A program made the translations under genes and the position numbers. DNA of 64,000 nucleotides from Anaerocolumna sedimenticola. Its GTDB lineage: Bacteria > Bacillota > Clostridia > Lachnospirales > Lachnospiraceae. The DNA lies in the NCBI RefSeq assembly GCF_009931695.1, contig NZ_CP048000.1:3489501-3553500 (forward strand), read 5' to 3'. Below the pieces are notes generated by a model. It worked only from the letters and a program-made list of their open reading frames with translations. It did not search any database and was not told the origin of the DNA. This document shows positions 56,689-64,000 of the stretch, one piece after another; the stretch's first letter is position 1; each line of letters opens with the position of its first letter.

Positions 56689-57117
56689 ATGTTCATGGGA
56701 GAATACAATCATACGATTGATATCAAGGGTAGAATAATTATACCATCCAAGTTCAGAGAAGCGTTAGGTGATGAATTTGTTGTTACCCTGGGTTTAGATG
56801 GCTGCTTATTTGTATATCCTAATGAGGAATGGATGAACTTCGTCACTCAGCTTAAAAATCTCCCCGGAAGTAAAGAAGCCAGACAATTACAGCGTTATTT
56901 TATGGCAGGAGCTGCCACGTGTGAGGTGGACAAGCAGGGAAGAATTCTGATTCCAAACAAATTAAGAGAGCAGGCAGGGTTGGAAAAAGATATCGTGTTT
57001 GTCGGAGTCTTAAGTAAAATTGAGATCTGGAGCAAAGATAAATGGGAAAGTAATAATGATTATGATGATATGGATCAGATTGCAGAACATATGTCGGAGT
57101 TCGGACTAAGCTTTTAG
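56689..57117 (+). CDS. mraZ: Transcriptional regulator MraZ
   Basis: A 142-residue AbrB-type double-swapped-hairpin protein that forms rings and represses the dcw operon. It begins [20 protein letters not shown]; the second half repeats the motif as [20 protein letters not shown]. Two in-frame GTG codons upstream (56677, 56680) are inside the operator and ribosome site, so ATG 56689 is used. First gene of the operon; the 10-bp GTGG boxes immediately upstream are the likely binding site for autoregulation. Confidence 0.95.
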   Translation: MFMGEYNHTIDIKGRIIIPSKFREALGDEFVVTLGLDGCLFVYPNEEWMNFVTQLKNLPGSKEARQLQRYFMAGAATCEVDKQGRILIPNKLREQAGLEKDIVFVGVLSKIEIWSKDKWESNNDYDDMDQIAEHMSEFGLSF

Positions 57118-57128
57118 GGGGTTTTAGA

Positions 57129-58085
57129 TTGGACACTTTAACAGAAAATTTTAATTTTAAACACAAATCCGTACTATTAGAGGAAACAATTGAAGCACTT
57201 AATATAAAAACGGATGGGATATATGTAGACGGAACTTTAGGCGGAGGCGGACATTCCTATGAAATATGCAGACGATTATCGGGAAATGGCAGATTAATCG
57301 GTATTGATCAGGATGAAGCAGCCATAAGAGCCGGAAGCGAACGATTGAAAGAATTTAAAGATAAGGTAACCATAGTCAGAAGTAATTATTCGGATATGAA
57401 GAGAGTACTAGCGGATCTTGGTATTCAAAAGGTTGATGGGATACTATTGGATTTGGGTGTTTCTTCCTACCAGCTGGATACTCCGGAAAGGGGATTTTCT
57501 TATAAAGAAAATGCGCCGTTAGATATGCGGATGGATACCAGGTTTGACAAAACAGCAAAAGATATTGTAAATGGGTATAGTGAATTTGATTTATACCGAA
57601 TCATAAGAGATTACGGAGAGGACAAGTTCGCAAAGAACATTGCCAAGCATATTGTGCGGGTGAGAGAAGAAAAATCCATAGAGACGACGGACGAACTGAC
57701 AGAAGCAATTAAAGCGGCTATTCCAATGAAGATCAGGATGAATACAGGTCATCCTGCAAAAAAAACTTTTCAGGCAATACGAATTGAATTAAACAGGGAA
57801 TTAGAAGTTTTAAATAAATCGCTTGACGATATGATTGGGATGTTGGCAGATAATGGCAGGCTGTGTATCATTACTTTTCATTCTCTGGAGGATAGAATCG
57901 TAAAAAGCAGTTTTAGAAATAATGAAAATCCCTGTACCTGCCCGCCAAACTTTCCTGTTTGTGTTTGCGGGAATATATCAAAAGGAAAGGTAATTACCAA
58001 AAAACCAATCCTGCCAACGGATCAGGAAATTGTTGATAACAAGAGATCGAAAAGTTCAAAACTTAGAGTTTTTGAGCGACATTAG
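57129..58085 (+). CDS. rsmH: 16S rRNA m4C1402 methyltransferase RsmH
   Basis: A 318-residue SAM enzyme (MraW) that N4-methylates C1402 of 16S r[17 protein letters not shown] is the N-terminal signature, [14 protein letters not shown] (about 33) the SAM motif, [20 protein letters not shown] (about 100-119) the family block, and [10 protein letters not shown] (about 255) the C-terminal one. Start is TTG after GGGGGTTTT; no suitable ATG precedes the conserved KHKSVL. Second gene of the mraZ operon. Confidence 0.95.
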   Translation: MDTLTENFNFKHKSVLLEETIEALNIKTDGIYVDGTLGGGGHSYEICRRLSGNGRLIGIDQDEAAIRAGSERLKEFKDKVTIVRSNYSDMKRVLADLGIQKVDGILLDLGVSSYQLDTPERGFSYKENAPLDMRMDTRFDKTAKDIVNGYSEFDLYRIIRDYGEDKFAKNIAKHIVRVREEKSIETTDELTEAIKAAIPMKIRMNTGHPAKKTFQAIRIELNRELEVLNKSLDDMIGMLADNGRLCIITFHSLEDRIVKSSFRNNENPCTCPPNFPVCVCGNISKGKVITKKPILPTDQEIVDNKRSKSSKLRVFERH

Positions 58086-58115
58086 ACATTAATAGAAAAT
58101 TGGGGGGAGAAAAGC

Positions 58116-58628
58116 ATGGAGGCAAAAAGACAACGTTATCAATATAATAATTATTCCATAGATGGAAGCAATGCTAGAAAATTACAGGTTATTCCGGGAT
58201 ACGGCGAACCAGAAGAGATAGAACCGATACGACAACCGGCAAGAGAGAAAAGAAGAAAACCAAAAGCCGACATAGGTATCGATCTATTTTCTGTGCTTTT
58301 TTTAACCATTGCTATAGCCGTAACATTATATACCTGTATTAATTATCTTCAGGTTCAATCCGATCTTACGGAACAAAACAAGGAAATAGCCCAATTGGAA
58401 CACAATTTGGTAAAATTACAGAATCAAAATAAAGATGCCTTATCTCAACTGAATACTTCACTGGATTTAAATTATATCTATAAAATTGCAACAAAAGAAC
58501 TTGGTATGGTTTATCCTAAAGATAATCAGATCATAACATATAAAAGTAATTTAAGTGATTATGTAAGACAATACGAAGATATACCGGAAGAAAATGGTTC
58601 TGACTTACTAGATAAGATTTTGAATTAA
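58116..58628 (+). CDS. ftsL: FtsL-like cell-division protein
   Basis: A 170-residue bitopic protein at the ftsL position. The cytosolic N-terminus is basic (REKRRKPKADIG), followed by one membrane helix (LFSVLFLTIAIAVTLYTCI, about 58-76), then an extracellular leucine-zipper-like coiled coil (LTEQNKEIAQLEHNLVKLQ, about 85-104). LNYIYKIATKELGMVYP is the usual FtsL/FtsB-type end of the coil. Sequence identity with FtsL is low, so the call rests on topology and position. A small hairpin (58658-58677) lies after the gene. Confidence 0.85.
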   Translation: MEAKRQRYQYNNYSIDGSNARKLQVIPGYGEPEEIEPIRQPAREKRRKPKADIGIDLFSVLFLTIAIAVTLYTCINYLQVQSDLTEQNKEIAQLEHNLVKLQNQNKDALSQLNTSLDLNYIYKIATKELGMVYPKDNQIITYKSNLSDYVRQYEDIPEENGSDLLDKILN

Positions 58629-58726
58629 TTATCCGATATATAAGAAAAGAAAAATTAATACCTTGATTAGAAGGTATGATTTTTAATCAATCAATATTGC
58701 TAAATTACTTTGTTTGAGGGGAATCT

Positions 58727-60871
58727 ATGAGAAACGTAGCAAGAGAGAAAAAAATGAAAAAATTTACAAACAAAATGCAAGCAAAGTTATTGCTTGTTTT
58801 TTGTATTATTATCCTCACAATGATAGGACTGATTGTGAGGCTGGTACATATAAACCGTACCGATGGGGAACGTTATGCGAAAAAGGTTTTATCCCAGCAA
58901 ACTTATACAAGTACAGTTATACCCTTTCAAAGGGGAAGCATTCTTGACAGAAAAGGTACGGTTTTAGCAACCAGTGAAAAAGTATATAACATTATTCTGG
59001 ATGTTAAATTTATGCTGGAGGATAAAAAGTATTTAACCCCAACAATCAAGGCATTAACGGATTGTTATGACAGTATCAAGGAAGATACTATCATGGATTT
59101 GGTAAATAAAAGACCGGAAAGCCGGTATGTCGTTCTGGAAAAAGGTATCAGTTATAAGAAGATGATGCAATTTAAGGACAAAGAAAAAAAGGATAATAAC
59201 ATACAGGGCGTTTGGTTTGAAGAAGATTACGTAAGAAAATATCCATATAAAACATTGGCAAGTGATGTAATTGGTTTTACCTCAAGCGGTAATGTAGGTA
59301 ACTGGGGTATCGAACAATTTTACAACGATCAGTTAAACGGGGTAAACGGTATTGAATACGGTTACATAGACTCCGAATTAAAACTGGAACAAACAACGAA
59401 ACCGGCAATAAACGGGAATACGATTATATCAACTATTGATGCAAATGTTCAGGGTATCGTTCAGGAACATATTAAAAAATTTAATAAGGATATGGATTGT
59501 AAAAATATCGGTGTTATAGTAATGAATCCAAACAACGGCGAGATATTAGCCATGGCATCCAATGAAGAATATGATTTAAATAATCCAACGGATCTGACTC
59601 CTTTTTATACAAAAAAAGAAATCGGTAAAATGACCGATAAGGAAAAATTAGATGCTTTAAATGCAATCTGGAGAAATTATACCATCAGTGATATGTATGA
59701 ACCAGGGTCTACTTTTAAGCCATTTACTGTTTCTGCGGGCCTGGAAGAAAATATTATTCATCCAAATGATACTTATCTTTGTGATGGAGGGCAAAATATT
59801 AACGGAGTTGAAATTGGGTGTTCCCATATACATGGTACGGTTGATCTGACTCAAGTTCTTATGAAGTCCTGTAATGATGCACTGATGCAGATTGGAGCCA
59901 AAGAAGGGAAGCAACTGTTTTATGACTATCAGAACTTCTTTGGGATGGGACGTAAGACAGGAATAGACCTCCCCGGTGAAGCGTTAGGTATATTAGTTCC
60001 GGAAAACAAAATGAGTCCTGTAGATTTAGCTATCAGTAGTTTTGGGCAAACCTTTACTGTTACTATGATTCAGATGGCAAGTGGATTCTCCTCCTTGGTA
60101 AATGGCGGTTATTATTATGAGCCTCATATTGTTAAGCAAATAGTAAATCCGGGAGGTGCAACTTTACAAAATTTTGACAAGGTACTGGTAAAGGAATCTG
60201 TTTCCAGTGAAACCTCTGAATTTATCAATAATGCTATGTATCTAACCGTAGAAGGGGAAGGGGGAACTGCATCTGGAGCAAAGGTTCCGGGTTATAAAGT
60301 AGGCGGTAAGACCGGAACTGCGCAAAAATTTCCTAGAAAAGATAAAAGGCATCTGTTATCCTTTATTGGTGCCGTACCGGCAGACAAACCTGAAATGATT
60401 ATATATGTTGTTCTTGATGATCCGCAGAAGGTTGAGCCTTCAGCACAATCAAGCGGTATCGCTACAGAATTTGCAGGAGAAATTTTAAAAGACATCCTGC
60501 CGTTTTTAGAGATATATCCTACCGAATCTTCGAAAGGGCTTAATATTTCGAAGACAACTCCTGTACTGCCCAGTACTGGTACACAGACAAATTCAGATAA
60601 GAATACAACGGAGGATACCAATATGTCTAACGGGAATTCTAATGAAGATAATGCTGATGGGAATACTACAGAAGCAGACGATAAGGATGCGAATGCTAAA
60701 GATAATAAAGATTCAGACAATACCTCGGATTCATCAGAGGGTGACGGTTTAGAAACCGACAATGACAATACTTTCACGGAATCTGACGAAGATGGTGAAA
60801 TTCTTGATTTTATACCGGATACCTTAGAAAGCGACAATGGGTTGGGTATACAATCTGAAAATAACAATTAG
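58727..60871 (+). CDS. ftsI: Class B penicillin-binding protein (FtsI/PBP2B type) with long acidic tail
   Basis: A 714-residue septal transpeptidase. There is one N-terminal membrane helix (LLLVFCIIILTMIGLIVRLV, about 21-40), then the PBP dimer domain (ERGSILDRKG-like QRGSILDRKGTVLA). The transpeptidase has S-x-x-K in EPGSTFKPF (about 328), SxN in KSCNDALMQIG and KTG in VGGKTGTAQKF. There is no PASTA domain. Instead residues 600-714 are almost only Asp, Asn, Ser, Thr, Glu and Gly, an extended, highly acidic extracellular tail. Ribosome site GAGGGGA. Confidence 0.93.
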   Translation: MRNVAREKKMKKFTNKMQAKLLLVFCIIILTMIGLIVRLVHINRTDGERYAKKVLSQQTYTSTVIPFQRGSILDRKGTVLATSEKVYNIILDVKFMLEDKKYLTPTIKALTDCYDSIKEDTIMDLVNKRPESRYVVLEKGISYKKMMQFKDKEKKDNNIQGVWFEEDYVRKYPYKTLASDVIGFTSSGNVGNWGIEQFYNDQLNGVNGIEYGYIDSELKLEQTTKPAINGNTIISTIDANVQGIVQEHIKKFNKDMDCKNIGVIVMNPNNGEILAMASNEEYDLNNPTDLTPFYTKKEIGKMTDKEKLDALNAIWRNYTISDMYEPGSTFKPFTVSAGLEENIIHPNDTYLCDGGQNINGVEIGCSHIHGTVDLTQVLMKSCNDALMQIGAKEGKQLFYDYQNFFGMGRKTGIDLPGEALGILVPENKMSPVDLAISSFGQTFTVTMIQMASGFSSLVNGGYYYEPHIVKQIVNPGGATLQNFDKVLVKESVSSETSEFINNAMYLTVEGEGGTASGAKVPGYKVGGKTGTAQKFPRKDKRHLLSFIGAVPADKPEMIIYVVLDDPQKVEPSAQSSGIATEFAGEILKDILPFLEIYPTESSKGLNISKTTPVLPSTGTQTNSDKNTTEDTNMSNGNSNEDNADGNTTEADDKDANAKDNKDSDNTSDSSEGDGLETDNDNTFTESDEDGEILDFIPDTLESDNGLGIQSENNN

Positions 60872-60888
60872 TTTATAAATATATTATC

Positions 60889-60940
60889 ATAACCTCATAT
60901 AGTTTGTAATAAAATAAAACGATAAGATATGTGAGGTTAT
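60889..60940 (+). promoter_or_regulatory. Inverted repeat that can hide the spoVD ribosome site
   Basis: ATAACCTCATAT (60889-60900) is complementary to ATAT-GAGGTTAT (60927-60940, with a two-base GT bulge). The right arm contains GTGAGG, the ribosome site for the gene starting at 60944. Folding of the transcript would mask it. Confidence 0.55.
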
Positions 60941-60943
60941 CCT

Positions 60944-62893
60944 ATGGCACGTAATAAAACCTTTAACCGCCGTAATGTCCTCGTCATCGTTACTGTAATT
61001 CTGATAGCGGCAGTGGGCTTAACGGTTAGATTGGGTTATCTGATGATCCTCAAATCGGCCGAATATGCGGAACGCGCAGAAGATCTGCATGAAAGAGAAA
61101 GGGCAATCAAGGCGGAGAGAGGAACCATATATGATAAAAATGGAATAGCTATTGCGACAAATAAACCTGTCAGTACTATTTCTGTTATACATAGCCAGAT
61201 TAAAGATCCGGAGCGGGTAATTCAAGTGTTATCTGAATTACTTTCGTTAAGCGAGGAGAAAGTAAGGAAGAGAGTTGAGAAAGTTTCTTCCATAGAAAGG
61301 ATAAAATCCAATGTAGATAAAGAAATTGCAGATAAAATCCGTGAGTATGATTTGGACGGAGTTATGGTGGATGAGGATTACAAAAGGTATTATCCTTATG
61401 GCAGTTTAGCTTCCAAAGTAATTGGTTTTACAGGAAGTGATAACCAGGGTATTATCGGTCTGGAAGTTGCTTATGATAAATATTTAAAAGGAACAGATGG
61501 CACTATTTTGACTTTAACTACTGCTTATGGTGTCGAGATTGACAATGCTGCGGAAGACAGGATAGAACCCAGGGCCGGAAATGATTTATATATCAGTCTT
61601 GACGTAAATATCCAAAAATACGCAGAACAGGCCGCTCTAAAAATCATGGAAGCCAAAAACGCGAATAATGTAAAACTGATTCTGATGAATCCTCAGAATG
61701 GTGAATTATATGCAATGGTTAATGTCCCTGAATTTGATTTAAATGATCCGTATACCTTAACGGACAATATGTTAAAAGGTGCCACCCCTTCCTCATTAAC
61801 CAGTAAACAAACCAACGATTTACTGAATAATATGTGGAGAAATGCCTGTATCAGTGATACGTATGAGCCGGGTTCCTGTTTTAAAATTGTAACGGCTACT
61901 GCGGCGTTGGAAGAAAAAGTCGTTAAGCTGGATGATAAATTTTTCTGTCCGGGTTATAAAATAGTAGAAGACCGAAGAATACGGTGTCATAAAGTCGGAG
62001 GCCACGGCAGTGAGACTTTCGTAGAGGGAATAAAGAATTCCTGTAATCCAGTTTTTATGGAAATTGGAGCTCGGGTTGGAATCACCAATATGTATAAATA
62101 CTTTGGTAAATTGGGACTTTTCAATAAAACAGGTATCGATCTTCCAGGGGAAGCAAAATCAATTATGCATAAACCTGAAAATGTAGGAGCTGTTGAATTA
62201 GCAACTATTTCTTTCGGCCAGTCTTTCCAGATAACGCCGCTTCAGCTGTTAGTTGCAGCGAGTGCAGTTGTCAACGGAGGCAATATCGTTACACCGCATT
62301 TTGGTGTTCAGGTAAAAAGTCCCGAAGGTACTACTGTAAAAACTTTTCATTATGAAGGTGCACAAGGCGCAGTATCAAAAGAAACTTCGGATACCATGAA
62401 GAAATTATTGGAGGCAGTTGTTTCTGAGGGTACCGGTAAAAGAGCTTATTTACCCGGATTTAAAATTGGCGGAAAAACTGCTACTTCAGAAAAATTACCG
62501 CGTAGCAGCAACAAATACATATCATCCTTTCTTGGATTTGCACCAGCAGATAATCCCCAGGTTATTGCAATCGTTTTAATCGATGAGCCAACCGGAATCT
62601 ATTATGGCGGTACCATAGCAGCACCGGTAATCGCTGAGGTACTTGACAATGTACTTCCTTATTTAGGTGTTGAACCCCATTATACAGAAGCCGAAACGAA
62701 AGAATTTAACGTTGGAACCATAAACATGCCGAATCTGGTGGGTAAGAAAAAAGATGAGTTAAAAGAAATCTTAAAAGACACCGATTATGGTGACATTTAT
62801 TATTTAGGTGAGGGTGAAACGATCAAGGAGCAATTCCCGTTACCGGGTGAGAAGATAAATCTAAATAGTGACTTGATTCTATATCTGGAATAG
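60944..62893 (+). CDS. spoVD: SpoVD-type penicillin-binding protein with PASTA domain
   Basis: A 649-residue class B PBP. The membrane helix is at about 11-31 (VLVIVTVILIAAVGLTVRLG), and AERGTIYDKNGIAIATN opens the dimer domain. The transpeptidase has EPGSCFKIVTATAALEE (about 306), SCNPVFMEIG, and GGKTATSEKLPR where KTGT is expected: the Gly is Ala. A single PASTA domain closes the protein (about 585-649; MPNLVGKKKDELKEIL). SpoVD builds spore cortex in Bacillus; in Clostridia the second dcw PBP may have the same role. Follows the septal PBP by 72 bases. Confidence 0.9.
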   Translation: MARNKTFNRRNVLVIVTVILIAAVGLTVRLGYLMILKSAEYAERAEDLHERERAIKAERGTIYDKNGIAIATNKPVSTISVIHSQIKDPERVIQVLSELLSLSEEKVRKRVEKVSSIERIKSNVDKEIADKIREYDLDGVMVDEDYKRYYPYGSLASKVIGFTGSDNQGIIGLEVAYDKYLKGTDGTILTLTTAYGVEIDNAAEDRIEPRAGNDLYISLDVNIQKYAEQAALKIMEAKNANNVKLILMNPQNGELYAMVNVPEFDLNDPYTLTDNMLKGATPSSLTSKQTNDLLNNMWRNACISDTYEPGSCFKIVTATAALEEKVVKLDDKFFCPGYKIVEDRRIRCHKVGGHGSETFVEGIKNSCNPVFMEIGARVGITNMYKYFGKLGLFNKTGIDLPGEAKSIMHKPENVGAVELATISFGQSFQITPLQLLVAASAVVNGGNIVTPHFGVQVKSPEGTTVKTFHYEGAQGAVSKETSDTMKKLLEAVVSEGTGKRAYLPGFKIGGKTATSEKLPRSSNKYISSFLGFAPADNPQVIAIVLIDEPTGIYYGGTIAAPVIAEVLDNVLPYLGVEPHYTEAETKEFNVGTINMPNLVGKKKDELKEILKDTDYGDIYYLGEGETIKEQFPLPGEKINLNSDLILYLE

Positions 62894-62958
62894 AATATAA
62901 TAAAAAAGTTGGTTTTACGAAAGAAATAACAAGAGGATTCACTTGGGAGGAAAAAAAG

Positions 62959-63927
62959 ATGGATTTTAAAATATTAATGCCGGTTATCATATCATTTGTT
63001 ATCAGTGTAATTTTGTGCCCGATTTTAATACCTTTTTTAAAGAGGCTAAAATTTGGCCAGTTTGTACGTGACGATGGACCGGAGAGCCATTTAAAGAAAT
63101 CGGGTACGCCAACCATGGGCGGAATCATTATTTTACTCAGTGTTACCCTTACTTCTTTAGCTTATATTGGTAAATATCCGGATATGATACCGGTCTTATT
63201 CTCAACAGTTGGATTTGGTATTATTGGATTACTGGACGATTATATCAAGGTTGTTATGAAAAGATCGATGGGATTAAGGGCCTGGCAGAAACTGGTAGGC
63301 CAGATATTAGTTACTGCAATTTTTGGTTATTATTTAGTAAATTATACCGATGTTGGTTCAACTATGCTTATCCCTTTTACCGGTGGTTTTAAAGGCGGTA
63401 TGTATTTAGATACATCATATTTATTTATTCCATTATTATTTTTGGTTGTATTAGGTACCGTAAACGGTGCCAATTTCACAGATGGCCTGGATGGTTTAGC
63501 AAGCAGTGTAACGCTTTTAATTGCTACGTTTTTTTCTGTTGTTGCAATCGGAATGGGGAGCGGTATTTCTCCTATCACCTGTGCCGTAGCAGGTAGTTTA
63601 TTAGGATTTCTGGTATTTAATATTTACCCGGCAAGGGTATTTATGGGGGATACCGGTTCACTGGCCTTAGGAGGATTTGTGGCTGCTTCGGCATATATGC
63701 TTCGAATGCCGTTATTTATACTCATTGTAGGATTAATCTATCTGATTGAGGTTCTGTCAGTTATGCTCCAGGTCGGATATTTTAAATTAACCGGTGGTAA
63801 AAGAATTTTTAAAATGGCGCCGATTCATCATCATTTTGAGTTATGCGGCTGGGCGGAGACAAGAGTAGTAGCAGTTTTCGGGGTCATAACAGCAATTCTT
63901 TGTTTAATAGCACTAATGGGAATATAA
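62959..63927 (+). CDS. mraY: Phospho-MurNAc-pentapeptide transferase MraY
   Basis: A 322-residue membrane enzyme with about ten helices that moves phospho-MurNAc-pentapeptide to undecaprenyl phosphate, making lipid I. GTPTMGGIIILLSV (about 49) and LLDDYIKVVMKRS (about 93, catalytic Asp pair) are followed by GANFTDGLDGLASS (about 173) and APIHHHFELCGWAE (about 290, His motif), all conserved. Ribosome site GGGAGG. It uses the product of MurE/MurF encoded 22 kb upstream; murD follows. Confidence 0.96.
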   Translation: MDFKILMPVIISFVISVILCPILIPFLKRLKFGQFVRDDGPESHLKKSGTPTMGGIIILLSVTLTSLAYIGKYPDMIPVLFSTVGFGIIGLLDDYIKVVMKRSMGLRAWQKLVGQILVTAIFGYYLVNYTDVGSTMLIPFTGGFKGGMYLDTSYLFIPLLFLVVLGTVNGANFTDGLDGLASSVTLLIATFFSVVAIGMGSGISPITCAVAGSLLGFLVFNIYPARVFMGDTGSLALGGFVAASAYMLRMPLFILIVGLIYLIEVLSVMLQVGYFKLTGGKRIFKMAPIHHHFELCGWAETRVVAVFGVITAILCLIALMGI

Positions 63928-63948
63928 CATCAGGGAGGATTTAATACG

Positions 63949-64000
63949 ATGAAACTGAATGATAAACGGATTTTTGTATTTGGAACCGGTATAAGCGGTA
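63949..64000 (+). CDS. murD: UDP-MurNAc-alanine D-glutamate ligase MurD, 5' end only
   Basis: The first 17 codons, beginning MKLNDKRIFVFGTGISG, match the MurD start with its nucleotide-binding Gly-rich turn. Ribosome site CAGGGAGG is 10 bases upstream. The gene continues beyond the window. Position after mraY is the usual one. Confidence 0.85.
   Translation, partial: MKLNDKRIFVFGTGISG

Noticed and set aside
60292-60867. 191-residue open frame on the minus strand
   Set aside because: It mirrors the acidic low-complexity tail of the PBP (Ser/Leu/Val-rich antisense), has no ribosome site, and the plus-strand gene is certain.
1-64000. tRNA, rRNA, CRISPR, prophage or complete insertion sequences
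   Set aside because: No clear cloverleaf, rRNA core, repeat-spacer array, phage structural gene or transposase was seen by eye. A tRNA scan and IS search would settle this.

Overview
The window is low-GC DNA from a spore-forming, Gram-positive bacterium of the class Clostridia, most likely a Lachnospiraceae-type anaerobe. This rests on gene content and order: spoVB and a SpoVD-type PBP, an iscR-iscS-iscU-mnmA operon, yicC-remA-rpoZ, priA-def-fmt-yugP-rsmB-rlmN-stp-prkC-rsgA-rpe-thiN, and a dcw cluster opened by mraZ-rsmH-ftsL. The species cannot be named from sequence alone.

Layout. (1) About 1-11 kb is an accessory stretch of small single-gene units and decayed genes. It holds two collapsed aminoglycoside-phosphotransferase pseudogenes, GNAT and HAD remnants and a dead toxin-antitoxin pair. 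Intact genes there include a methyltransferase, a MerR regulator, a Nudix hydrolase, a GpsA-like dehydrogenase and a cupin. (2) About 11-16 kb has an AraC/GyrI-type regulator in line with a UvrA-like double ABC ATPase, then a serine hydrolase. (3) About 16-20.8 kb has a D-allulose (psicose) 3-epimerase, then a c-di-GMP-I riboswitch with terminator upstream of a PAS-GGDEF diguanylate cyclase, then spoVB. (4) 20.9-24.2 kb is the Fe-S / tRNA-thiolation operon. (5) 24.4-30.6 kb has a PHP phosphatase, rqcH, yicC-remA-rpoZ and two signal peptidases. (6) 31-38.3 kb has an extracellular arabinanase lipoprotein convergent with an ArsR-type regulator, then an osmolyte ABC transporter preceded by a BusR-like GntR-RCK_C regulator, with a near-consensus promoter embedded in 34-bp operator repeats. 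(7) 38.7-64 kb is core housekeeping: murE-murF, priA through lgt, then mraZ-rsmH-ftsL-pbp-spoVD-mraY-murD, running off the right edge.

Two themes cross the window. First, ten otherwise well-conserved genes, several normally essential (murE, rsmB, ychF, mnmA), are each broken by one or two single-base deletions. Almost all fall in short homopolymers, and restoring the base gives exactly the family length. I read these as sequence or assembly errors rather than real pseudogenes. Second, a roughly 95-bp structured repeat follows directly after the terminator of three unrelated operons, with a fourth partial copy. It is the least explained element here.

Second messengers probably act at two places: c-di-GMP on the diguanylate cyclase through its riboswitch, and c-di-AMP on the osmolyte transporter through the BusR-like repressor. 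All functions are inferred from sequence motifs and gene context; nothing was computed or searched.
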